Source of the DNA: a virus
Length of the DNA: 31,890 bases
IMG/VR virus record: IMGVR_UViG_3300035183_000102
Coordinates: 1-31,890 of that record
Reading direction: 5' to 3' (one strand)
Translations under genes and position numbers: made by a program
Shown here: piece by piece, positions 25,696 through 31,890 of the stretch
Numbering within the stretch: position 1 is the first letter of the stretch
Layout of the letters: every line of letters begins with the position of its first letter
The notes under the pieces: model-generated
What the model was told of the DNA's origin: nothing
The model's input: the letters and a program-made list of their open reading frames with translations, nothing else
Databases searched by the model: none

Positions 25696-26136
25696 ATGAG
25701 TCTCTCGAATTCGGCCGAGAACAACCTACTGCTCCTCCTTTTCAACAACACGAACTGGGCCAACGTTGGCGATGCGACAGGTCTTCGTGGATCCACGACG
25801 GCCGGGAATTTCTACGTCTCGCTTCACACGGCGGACCCAGGTGAGACAGGAAACCAGACGACGAGTGAGACGTCGTACACGAACTACGCGCGCGTCGCCG
25901 TGGCGCGTTCGAGCTCCGGATGGACCGTGTCCGGGAACACCGTGTCGAACGCTGCTGCGATCACGTTTCCGCAGTGCGGCGCGACGGGCGCGACGATCAC
26001 GCATTTCGCGATCGGTCGCGAGTCGTCTGGTACAGGCGAGATCATCGTCTCCGGCGCGCTCACGTCGAGCCTCGCAGTGAGCAACGGCATCACGCCGAGC
26101 TTCGCGGCAGGACAGCTCACCGCAACGGCTGACTGA
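25696..26136 (+). CDS. Phage tail/fibre accessory protein (conserved type)
   Basis: 146 aa. The opening MSLSNSAENNLLLLLFNNTN, then NFYVSLHTADPGETGNQTTS, then YARVAVARSSSGWTVSGNT is a combination I recognise from many phage genomes, where the protein is usually annotated as a tail fibre or hypothetical protein. The beta-rich body ends in short strands (EIIVSGALTSSLAVSNGITP). A GGA-containing site lies upstream. It starts a second group of virion-type genes after the lysis-like cassette. The family is recognised; the molecular role is not established. Confidence 0.75.
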   Translation: MSLSNSAENNLLLLLFNNTNWANVGDATGLRGSTTAGNFYVSLHTADPGETGNQTTSETSYTNYARVAVARSSSGWTVSGNTVSNAAAITFPQCGATGATITHFAIGRESSGTGEIIVSGALTSSLAVSNGITPSFAAGQLTATAD

Positions 26137-26984
26137 TGCTGTTCGCGCCTGCGTCGATGTACAGCTGGAGCTTCTGCTCCGTGGGCACGACGAGGCCCGC
26201 TGCGGCGATGGGCGCCACGGTCACGCCAGGCTTCAACGCGAAGGGCGCCTACGCACAGGTCCTATCCGGAGCGAATGTCGCGCGCGACGTGTTCGGCTTG
26301 CAGATCAACTTCAACAGCAACGCAGTATCGTCAGCTGCGCGCGACGCGATCGTCGACGTCGGCGTCGATCCGTCAGGCGGCACGAGCTACTCTGTCCTCA
26401 TTCCGAACCTACTCGCCTCGTGCGCGTCACCGCTCATCACCGGCTTCGGACTCAACTACTTTTTCCCCATCTGGATCAAGGCCGGTAGTTCCGTCGCCGT
26501 CGCCGCATCCGTCAACAATTCGACCGTCGGCACGCTTCGATGTTGGATGCGGATCTTCGGGTCGCCGCGCGATCGCACAATCACCAAGGTCGGGACGAAG
26601 TGCATTGCGTACGGGATCACCGAATCGACTTCATCCGGTGTGGCGGTCACGCCTGGGACGACGAGCGAAGGCACGTGGACGCAGCTCGGGACCATCGGGT
26701 CGAACGATAACCCGTGGTTCTGGCAGTTCGGCGTAGGCGTCAACAACGCAACCATCACTGCGCTCAACTACTCGGCAGACCTCGGCATCGGCAATGCGAC
26801 GAACAAGTTCGTCGTCGACGAGCAGCGACTCTTCCAGGGCACAACGAACGAGCAATGGTACGACAACGGCGTGTCGTTCGCCGGCGCGTACAAAGCGAAG
26901 GCCGGAGATATCATCTACGGGCGCATGCAGTGCTCTGGCACGCCTGTCACAGGGATATCGATGGCAGCCTACGGAGTGATCTGA
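26136..26984 (+). CDS. Hypothetical beta-rich virion protein, 282 aa
   Basis: The start overlaps the previous stop as TGATG. The sequence has many aromatic, Asn, Gly and Thr residues, with pieces such as YFFPIWIKAGSSVAVAASVN and WFWQFGVGVNNATITALNYS, typical of beta sandwiches that bind ligands or pack on fibres. It has no signal peptide. It is probably a partner of the neighbouring tail accessory gene. Unrecognised family. Confidence 0.7.
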   Translation: MLFAPASMYSWSFCSVGTTRPAAAMGATVTPGFNAKGAYAQVLSGANVARDVFGLQINFNSNAVSSAARDAIVDVGVDPSGGTSYSVLIPNLLASCASPLITGFGLNYFFPIWIKAGSSVAVAASVNNSTVGTLRCWMRIFGSPRDRTITKVGTKCIAYGITESTSSGVAVTPGTTSEGTWTQLGTIGSNDNPWFWQFGVGVNNATITALNYSADLGIGNATNKFVVDEQRLFQGTTNEQWYDNGVSFAGAYKAKAGDIIYGRMQCSGTPVTGISMAAYGVI

Positions 26985-26985
26985 C

Positions 26986-27339
26986 ATGGCGATGAACGAG
27001 GCTCTGTACACCGGGTCGTCCGTCACTGTCGGCGCGACCGAGGTGTCGCTCACGTCGGGCACCACGACGATCCAAGCGAAGACGGACAAGGCGGTCGTGT
27101 CCGTCGCGATCGACGTCGCGAACATGGCCGCGGGAGACGAATTCGAGATCGCCTTCTACGAGAAGGCCATCGCCGGCGGCACAGCGCGCCGCGTCGTGCT
27201 CGCGAACCTCGTCGGTGCGCAGGCCGAAGGCCTCTGGTACCTCGCTGCATGGCAGGTCGGCGTTGGCTGGGACTTCTCGATCAAAAAGATCGCCGGCACA
27301 GATCGCGCGTTCTCGTGGTCGGTGCGCGCGGTGACATGA
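26986..27339 (+). CDS. Hypothetical beta-rich virion protein, 117 aa
   Basis: One base separates it from the preceding stop. It is a compact beta protein (TEVSLTSGTTTIQAKTDKAV, then EGLWYLAAWQVGVGWDFSIK) and ends SFSWSV-like (AFSWSVRAVT). Size and style fit a small fibre-associated or decoration domain. No family is recognised. It is followed after one base by the repeat protein gene, and the four genes here are likely co-translated. Confidence 0.7.
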   Translation: MAMNEALYTGSSVTVGATEVSLTSGTTTIQAKTDKAVVSVAIDVANMAAGDEFEIAFYEKAIAGGTARRVVLANLVGAQAEGLWYLAAWQVGVGWDFSIKKIAGTDRAFSWSVRAVT

Positions 27340-27340
27340 C

Positions 27341-28645
27341 GTGAGCGGCATCGTCTCCGCGCTACTGCTCTCGGCAGGCAGCAGCGCAGCTGCCGGCGCC
27401 ATATCGGGTACGGCGTCGCTGTCGCTAACAGCGAGCGGCACGGCTACCGGCGCGGGAAAGCTGTCAGGGTCGTCGACAGCGACGATCTCGGGCTCCGGAT
27501 CGCTCGCAGGGACAGGCGCGCTCGCCGGGTCGACATCCGCGACCATCACCGCGACCGCGACGGGTCAACTAACGTCCCAGATCGCTGGGTCTACGACGCT
27601 CGCGATCACGGCGAGCGGTGCGGCGACAGGCAGCGGCGCGCTCGCTGGCACGACGACCGCGTCGATCTCGGGCGCAGCATCGCTCGCTGGAGCCGGTGCG
27701 CTGGCAGGGTCCGGTGCGATCTCGGTCAGCGGTAGCGGTACGATCGCAGGCATCGCCGGCATCGCTGGAACAGCGACGGCGACCATAACCGCATCGGCGA
27801 CGGCGCAAGCTATCGCTGCTGCAAGCGGCACGTCGACGATCTCCATCTCGCAGACCGGCTTGCTTGCCGGAGTAGGCGCTCTCGCTGCGGCCGCGTCGTT
27901 CCTGATCGCTGTTACTGGCACGGCGACAGGCGCAGGGGCCCTGCATGGAGCTACCGCGCTCGCGTTCTCGCAGTCCGGCACGCTGATCGGTACGGCCGCG
28001 ATCGCCGCGACGACGACGATCGCCATCGTCGGCAGCGGCACGCTAGCAGGCGATGGGGCGCTCTCTGGCTCGTCGCAGATCGTCTTCGATCAGACCGGAT
28101 CCATACAAGGTAGTGGGAACCAGGGCGAGATCTCCGGGACGACCGCGTTCTCGCTCACGACGCTCGGCACGCTTGCCGGCGTTGGCGCGCTGGCTGGATC
28201 GACGCCGCTGTCGATCTCCGGTGGCGGAACCATCATCGGCGCAGGCGACCTCGCAGGCACAGGCGCGTTCTCCGTCGTCACAGCAGGCTCCATCACCGGC
28301 TACGCCTATCTCGCCGGGAACAGCGCCTTCTCCGTCATTCCAGCCGGCGCCATCGCAGGCTACGGCGCTCTCGCGGGGATAGGCGCGCTATCGATCGTTC
28401 CAGCCGGAGCCATCGCCGGCGCCGGCAAACTCGTCGGCGCAGCCGCCCTTGTGCTCGTCGCCGATGGGAATCTTGTTCCGGCTGGGTCCACGTTCCTCCC
28501 GCCAAAGGCCGGCACGTACGGGACGACGCGCTTGCTTGCGTCGCTGGATGGGCGCGCGATCGCTACGACGAAAGCAGCGACAGCTAGTTCGGCGGTCGAG
28601 GACGGAGCCGGCATCATCACGAGTCGAGACGGAAAGGCGGTCTGA
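27341..28645 (+). CDS. Solenoid-like protein of 18 repeats of about 20 residues
   Basis: 434 aa from GTG 27341. Residues 19-381 divide cleanly into 18 units of 20 residues (one of 22, one of 21), for example GALAGSTPLSISGGGTIIGA and GDLAGTGAFSVVTAGSITGY, with the core pattern GxLAGxxxxSIxxxGxxxGx. Residues 382-434 are a separate C-terminal segment (PPKAGTYGTTRLLASLDGRA). The regular alternation of small and hydrophobic residues suggests a beta solenoid or long rod. Its location among fibre and accessory genes favours a virion fibre shaft. The function is not known; the repeat is seen directly. Confidence 0.75.
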   Translation: MSGIVSALLLSAGSSAAAGAISGTASLSLTASGTATGAGKLSGSSTATISGSGSLAGTGALAGSTSATITATATGQLTSQIAGSTTLAITASGAATGSGALAGTTTASISGAASLAGAGALAGSGAISVSGSGTIAGIAGIAGTATATITASATAQAIAAASGTSTISISQTGLLAGVGALAAAASFLIAVTGTATGAGALHGATALAFSQSGTLIGTAAIAATTTIAIVGSGTLAGDGALSGSSQIVFDQTGSIQGSGNQGEISGTTAFSLTTLGTLAGVGALAGSTPLSISGGGTIIGAGDLAGTGAFSVVTAGSITGYAYLAGNSAFSVIPAGAIAGYGALAGIGALSIVPAGAIAGAGKLVGAAALVLVADGNLVPAGSTFLPPKAGTYGTTRLLASLDGRAIATTKAATASSAVEDGAGIITSRDGKAV

Positions 28646-28962
28646 TGGCTAGCCAGACGCTGAAACAGGACGACCTCTACCCGAGCTTCGCGGTCACGCT
28701 GAAAAACTTCGGCACGCTAGCCGGCGCAACGCTTGTATTCTACATGAAGCACGCTGTCACTGGCGCGCTCAAGATCAACGGCCGTCCGGTCATCGTCACG
28801 GACGCGAACGCAGGCAGCGTCGAGTATCGGTGGCAGACAGGCGACACCGACACGCCGGGAACCTATCTCGCGGAGATATTGTGCACGTACTCTGACGGCA
28901 AGCCGCAGAGGTTCCCGCAGCGCGGCTACTTCTACGTGGTCGTGGAGCCGAAGCTCGAATGA
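28645..28962 (+). CDS. BppU N-terminal-like Ig-fold baseplate protein
   Basis: 105 aa. The start overlaps the previous stop as TGATG. The sequence DLYPSFAVTLKNFGTLAGAT, then AGSVEYRWQTGDTDTPGTYL, then DGKPQRFPQRGYFYVVV follows the BppU N-terminal (immunoglobulin-like) family seen in baseplate upper proteins and in many other phages as a stand-alone protein. It probably attaches to or decorates fibres. It overlaps the lysozyme gene by four bases. Confidence 0.75.
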   Translation: MASQTLKQDDLYPSFAVTLKNFGTLAGATLVFYMKHAVTGALKINGRPVIVTDANAGSVEYRWQTGDTDTPGTYLAEILCTYSDGKPQRFPQRGYFYVVVEPKLE

Positions 28963-29813
28963 TCAAGCTCTGCGACGTCTCGGCCATCCAGGGCGCGCCG
29001 CCATGGGACGCGGTGCGCACGATGGGCATTCGTGGCGCGATGTTGCGGTGCGCGATCGGCAACGAGACCTATCGTGACGCGCGGTTCGCCGACAACGTCG
29101 CGCGCGCGCGCGATGCCGGGCTAGTCGTCGGCCCATATTTCTTCCTCTACCCGCTTCCGCATCTCGACCCTGTGCAGCAGGCCGACTACCACGCGACGCT
29201 TGCGGAGTACGCGCCCGGGCGCATGCTCGGCGCCGAGGTCGGTGACCTACCGCCGGCGGCGGATCTCGAATGGCCTCCGCGCGAGCAGCGCGAGAAGGAC
29301 GGATCGATTTCGTTCCCATGGCGGAAGTGGGGCTGCTCGGCAGACCAGATCCGCGACTGGGGCCTGCGATACCTCGAGCGACAGCAGCAGCTCTTCGGCT
29401 GCGCGCCGCTGGTCTACTCGTACCGGTACTTCCTCACGTGCATCGAGTCGTGGAGGTCGAGCGAGCTCGCGAAGTACCCGCTATGGCTCGCGGACTACTT
29501 CGCTGCTGGCAGGTGGCCGACGGACGAGGAGCTTGCGCGACTCAAGGTCCCCTCGCCATGGACGCAGATCACCATGGTCCAACACGATGGCAACGGCGGC
29601 ATCAAGCTACCGAACGGCGTAGACGCCGACTTCAACGCGATGCATGGAAGCGAAGAGGATCTTCTAGCGCTCGTCGGATTGCCGCGCGCTACGGCCGCCG
29701 CGCCTGAGGTCGACGTCGCGGCAGCGCACGCAGGCGCGATGCGCATCGTCCTGGACGAGCAGATCAACGAGTACCGCCGAGCGCGCTTGGAGAAAGCGAT
29801 CGACGAAGCCTAA
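28959..29813 (+). CDS. GH25 lysozyme (endolysin)
   Basis: 284 aa. The N-terminus has the CDVSAIQG block with Asp6. The catalytic pair is Asp102 and Glu104 in AADLEWP, and LVYSYRYFL and LWLADY match GH25 strands. Glycoside hydrolases of this family cleave the beta-1,4 bond of peptidoglycan. There is no signal peptide, so release would require a holin. The C-terminal 55 residues are an Ala/Glu-rich helix (INEYRRARLEKAIDEA) rather than a cell-wall-binding repeat. It overlaps the BppU-like gene and is followed by a terminator. Confidence 0.88.
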   Translation: MIKLCDVSAIQGAPPWDAVRTMGIRGAMLRCAIGNETYRDARFADNVARARDAGLVVGPYFFLYPLPHLDPVQQADYHATLAEYAPGRMLGAEVGDLPPAADLEWPPREQREKDGSISFPWRKWGCSADQIRDWGLRYLERQQQLFGCAPLVYSYRYFLTCIESWRSSELAKYPLWLADYFAAGRWPTDEELARLKVPSPWTQITMVQHDGNGGIKLPNGVDADFNAMHGSEEDLLALVGLPRATAAAPEVDVAAAHAGAMRIVLDEQINEYRRARLEKAIDEA

Positions 29814-29854
29814 GTCGTAGACTACCATCAGTCGCGCCATGCGCGCCTTGGGTT

Positions 29855-29885
29855 GCCCCGTGAGCATCGGCTCACGGGGCTTTCT
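29855..29885 (+). terminator. Intrinsic terminator after the GH25 gene
   Basis: GCCCCGTGAG (29855-29864) pairs with CTCACGGGGC (29871-29880) around a six-base loop, and TTTCT follows. This is a compact, strong rho-independent terminator. It lies 18 bases before the start of the secreted lysozyme-like gene, so that gene may need read-through or its own promoter. Confidence 0.87.
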
Positions 29886-29902
29886 GCATTTCCGGAGGCC
29901 AC

Positions 29903-30358
29903 ATGTACCCGTTCACGCCGCTCCTTGTCGTCCTCATCTGGATGGTCTCCATCCTGCCGGCGCGAAGTGCCAAGCGAGCTAGCAGCTACATCGAGATCGC
30001 GCAGGCCATCGTCGATGCCTGCGAACTCGACGTCGTCTGCATGGCCGAGCTCACAGCCGTTGCAGGCTACGAGAGCGACTTCTCGACGTGGGCTCGCGGC
30101 AAGGCGGGCGAGGTCGGACCGTGGCAGATCAAGAGCGGCTTTTTGCCGCATGGCAACGCGACGTCCGTCGCCGACCAGGCCATCATCGCGCGCGAGCGCA
30201 TCGCGGAGTCAAAGCGCAGATGCGCTGCGAACGCGCCGCTCGAACGGCTCGCCGACTACACATCGGGGGATTGCAGGCGCGGGCTTCGCGAGTCGCGACA
30301 GCGGCTTCGGCTAGCGGCCGATCTGCTCACGACCGGAACAGGCCGGATCGAACGCTAA
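29903..30358 (+). CDS. Secreted lysozyme-like (SLT-type) protein
   Basis: 151 aa, with a perfect GGAGG site. Residues 1-22 (PFTPLLVVLIWMVSILPARS) form a signal peptide or signal anchor. The mature part has a possible catalytic Glu57 (AGYESDF), then KAGEVGPWQI, where GPWQI matches the conserved G-x-Q-I of transglycosylase/lysozyme folds, and YTSGDCRRGLRESRQRLRLA at the end. Cys40, Cys46, Cys107 and Cys124 could form disulfides. It would cleave peptidoglycan from the periplasm. It stands after a terminator and is convergent with the leftward regulatory operon. Confidence 0.75.
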   Translation: MYPFTPLLVVLIWMVSILPARSAKRASSYIEIAQAIVDACELDVVCMAELTAVAGYESDFSTWARGKAGEVGPWQIKSGFLPHGNATSVADQAIIARERIAESKRRCAANAPLERLADYTSGDCRRGLRESRQRLRLAADLLTTGTGRIER

Positions 30359-30376
30359 TGCGGAAGGTGCCGGCGG

Positions 30377-30676
30377 TTACCGGCGACGACGCGCGCGAGG
30401 GGATCGTTTACGGCGGATGCTCGCGATTAGGCGACCATACATCCGGTAATCATCGATCGATAGCACAGCGCGCGAGATGCCATTCCATAGCCTAAGCTCA
30501 TCGCGCAAGATCGCACCGAGTTCCATTCGGCGCCGATGATTGATCACGAGGTAGTTGAGTTCGCGAGCAAGCGCGGCGAACAGGATCGCGAGCGCGCTTG
30601 CATACTCGACTACGTCTGCCGGATCCGTTCGCTGACGCTTCCTCGCCGCGGCAGCCGTTGCGCGGCTCCTACTCAT
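30377..30676 (-). CDS. Small basic helical protein, 99 aa
   Basis: The start is ATG 30676, chosen for its GGAGG site six bases upstream and its ATGA overlap with the preceding leftward gene. Longer in-frame starts (up to 30745) lie inside the neighbour. The protein is helical and basic, with an Ala/Arg N-terminus, a hydrophobic helix (YASALAILFAALARELNYLV) and an Arg-rich C-terminus. It ends a four-gene leftward operon. The family is not recognised; it could bind nucleic acid or membranes. Confidence 0.68.
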   Translation of the reverse strand: MSRSRATAAAARKRQRTDPADVVEYASALAILFAALARELNYLVINHRRRMELGAILRDELRLWNGISRAVLSIDDYRMYGRLIASIRRKRSPRARRRR

Positions 30677-30978
30677 GTCGTCCTCCGGAACGGAATGACG
30701 TTCGCGCCGTCCTCGGCGTCGATGCGGTCGAGTTCCGCGCGGCATCGAGCGAAGAAGGTGCCGGCGGACGGCATGAGGAGCTTGGCCATGCTCACCTCAT
30801 GGCCGCCGAGCTCCAGGTACATGCCGACCGTGGACGCGACGTTGAGCACGAGCTGATTCTGCGCTTCGGCGGCACGCTGCGCTGCGTGCCACGATGCGAT
30901 GACGGCCGCGCGTAGCGATCCTGGATTGACGGCGCGACGCGCCTTTCGCGGGACGGGGTGAAGCTTCGTGACGTTCAT
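30673..30978 (-). CDS. Small protein ending in VIPFRRT, 101 aa
   Basis: ATG 30978 has a GGGAGG site six bases upstream. A longer frame to 31026 is rejected because it overlaps the previous gene's end without a site. The N-terminus is basic (VTKLHPVPRKARRAVNPG). The middle is helical (AAVIASWHAAQRAAEAQNQL), and the C-terminus NVIPFRRTT is a short tail common to small phage and plasmid proteins. It overlaps the next leftward gene by ATGA. Function unknown; regulation with the XRE gene is implied by the operon. Confidence 0.68.
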   Translation of the reverse strand: MNVTKLHPVPRKARRAVNPGSLRAAVIASWHAAQRAAEAQNQLVLNVASTVGMYLELGGHEVSMAKLLMPSAGTFFARCRAELDRIDAEDGANVIPFRRTT

Positions 30979-31027
30979 GCGTACCTCCCATGACTGAGCC
31001 TGCATCCGAGCAGGCGCTCGATACACA

Positions 31028-31408
31028 TCATGCGAGCTTCTCGGCAGCGGCGCGGCGGTCGTCGATGCGCCTACGCGCGTCGCGCGCGAGCTGCCGGAGC
31101 TGCGCGATGCTACTGCGGCACAGCGCGATGGCCTTGAAGCGCAGACGTTGCTCCCATGCGCTCATCGCTGGGCAGTCGCGCCTACCGAAGCGAACCTCGT
31201 CGAGCTTACGCCGCGCGCGCGCGTATTGATCGCTGACGTGCAGCATGGACAGGTACACGACATCCCCATCGTACATGCACGCATCGCAGATGTCGCGATC
31301 CTCGACGTGCTCGTCATCAGACAGCGGCATCTCGCACGTAGAGCAGCGCGGCGTCGTGGCAGGCGCAACGGCGGAAACGGTCGTAGACAGAAGCTCGGTC
31401 GTGCTCAT
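31028..31408 (-). CDS. Zinc-ribbon protein, 126 aa
   Basis: ATG 31408 is used because GGAGG lies seven bases upstream; an alternative at 31423 has none. Cys22-x2-Cys25 (CSTC) and Cys41-x2-Cys44 (CDAC) form a Cys4 zinc ribbon. After it, a long helical region (ARARRKLDEVRFGRRDCPAM, then SSIAQLRQLARDARRRI) suggests a nucleic-acid or protein-binding coiled segment. It is the second gene of the leftward operon and lies 11 bases after the XRE gene, so it is probably a regulatory partner. The target is unknown. Confidence 0.68.
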   Translation of the reverse strand: MSTTELLSTTVSAVAPATTPRCSTCEMPLSDDEHVEDRDICDACMYDGDVVYLSMLHVSDQYARARRKLDEVRFGRRDCPAMSAWEQRLRFKAIALCRSSIAQLRQLARDARRRIDDRRAAAEKLA

Positions 31409-31419
31409 GTTGGTCCTCC

Positions 31420-31713
31420 TCATTTCTCGGATGCGTAGACGATGGCCTCCAGGCCGCGCTCGACGTCGCGCGGCAGCCGGTACCGCGCCTCGACGTGCAC
31501 GCCATGCTGGATTGCCAGCGCACGGATGCGGATCCGGCTCTCGACCGACGCCGGCGACTCACCGTGCTCCCAACGGAGCAGCGTTTTGTGCGCGACGCCG
31601 AGCGCGGAGGCGAGCTGCGGGATGCCTCCGACAGCGCGCGACAGCGCGAGCAGCGTCCCCGTGAGGACCGTCGGCCGTCCGCGCTTAGGCTGACGTTCGT
31701 TTCGCGATCGCAT
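31420..31713 (-). CDS. XRE-type helix-turn-helix regulator
   Basis: 97 aa from ATG 31713, with GAGAGGAAGG upstream at the right distance; ATG 31737 would add 8 residues and has no site. Residues 32-50 (PQLASALGVAHKTLLRWEH) form the helix-turn-helix with the Cro/CI-like W-E-H-G end. The N-terminus is basic (RSRNERQPKRGRPTVL). It is the first gene of the leftward operon and lies 39 bases from a -10 box whose promoter contains a perfect inverted repeat, so autoregulation is likely. It could be the phage repressor or a host-type regulator. Confidence 0.8.
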   Translation of the reverse strand: MRSRNERQPKRGRPTVLTGTLLALSRAVGGIPQLASALGVAHKTLLRWEHGESPASVESRIRIRALAIQHGVHVEARYRLPRDVERGLEAIVYASEK

Positions 31714-31751
31714 GATCAATGCCTTCCTCTCTCGCATCTGAGGATGCGCAT

Positions 31752-31780
31752 ACTATATGACGTTGGGGCAAAAACGTCAA
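31752..31780 (-). promoter_or_regulatory. Sigma70-type promoter for the leftward operon
   Basis: On the minus strand TTGACG (31780-31775) is separated by exactly 17 bases from TATAGT (31757-31752). Both boxes are one mismatch from the consensus. The XRE gene start lies 39 bases downstream. This is the only clear consensus-type promoter that I could find in the window. Confidence 0.78.
31758..31779. promoter_or_regulatory. Operator-like perfect inverted repeat within the promoter
   Basis: TGACGTT at 31758-31764 and AACGTCA at 31773-31779 are exact inverted copies separated by 8 bases. They fill the spacer between the -35 and -10 boxes and overlap the -35. This is the expected placement for a repressor dimer that blocks polymerase, most simply the XRE protein encoded downstream. 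Confidence 0.72.
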
Positions 31781-31890
31781 CGCTCGCACGCTCGCGAGCG
31801 CGAAGAAGAGCGCGGCGCCGCCAGCGAACGGCTCCGCGTACGTCCGCATCCGAGGCGGAACGCGCGACATCAGCTCCGGCAACAGGCGCG

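Larger units (their letters stand above)
31685..31890 (-). pseudogene. 5' remnant of a Dam-type DNA adenine methylase gene
   Basis: From the right edge the leftward frame reads RLLPELMSRVPPRMRTYAEP then FAGGAALFFALAS. The YxEPFAGGxALFFAL block is the S-adenosylmethionine-binding motif of D12-class (Dam) methylases, which sits near their N-terminus. After about position 31790 similarity stops, and the frame runs through the promoter and the XRE gene start to a stop at 31685. The catalytic DPPY motif, normally about 140 residues further on, is absent. The true start is outside the window. The gene is therefore truncated, probably by recombination that brought in the regulatory operon. Confidence 0.6.

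Noticed and set aside
30369-30384. Short inverted repeat between convergent genes at 30358 and 30377
   Set aside because: Only a five-base stem and no T-tract on either side; not supported as a bidirectional terminator.

Overview
The window is high-GC DNA (strongly G/C at third codon positions) carrying the structural, host-recognition and lysis genes of a contractile-tailed phage or prophage. The tail and baseplate genes follow the Mu order: sheath, tube, assembly chaperone, tape measure, then homologues of Mu gp43 (N), gp44 (P), gp45, gp46, gp47 and gp48. Lipoprotein-type signals and a secreted lysozyme-like protein suggest a Gram-negative host. Composition and a bacterial-type papain-like peptidase would suit a myxobacterial or other high-GC proteobacterial host, but this is weak inference. 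No terminase, portal, integrase or replication gene lies inside the window.

Layout. 1-413: 3' end of a phage Gp37/Gp68 (DUF5131) gene. 414-1285: poorly coding DNA with three clusters of short repeats. 1286-4553: head region (small unknown proteins, coiled-coil scaffold, major capsid protein, possible decoration protein). 4632-7633: neck and tail completion, including an HK97 gp10-like protein and a tail-completion-like protein with an IPT/TIG domain. 7638-9551: sheath and tube, closed by a strong intrinsic terminator. 9659-12666: tail assembly chaperone with a -1 frameshift site, then tape measure. 12670-19849: baseplate and central spike, including a 37-residue repeat protein next to the spike gene and a gp48-like protein fused to a LamG-like domain. 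19837-23087: zinc ribbon, glycine-rich adhesin and fibre. 23097-25663: coiled-coil membrane protein, holin-like protein, papain-like peptidase and cysteine-rich lipoprotein, tightly packed. 25696-28962: further fibre or decoration genes, including a protein of eighteen 20-residue repeats. 28959-30358: GH25 lysozyme, terminator, secreted lysozyme-like protein. 30377-31713: leftward operon of four small genes with an XRE-type regulator first, served by a near-consensus promoter containing a perfect operator-like inverted repeat. 31685-31890: 5' remnant of a Dam-type methylase gene.

The rightward genes are almost contiguous, with many ATGA, GTGA or TGATG overlaps, as in a late operon. The two intrinsic terminators probably set expression steps: one after the abundant sheath and tube, the other between the two muralytic genes. 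The most unusual content is the dual-coded chaperone frameshift, the spike-adjacent repeat protein, the peptidase and cysteine-rich lipoprotein pair, the possible nested lipoprotein inside the holin-like gene, and the solenoid-like repeat protein.
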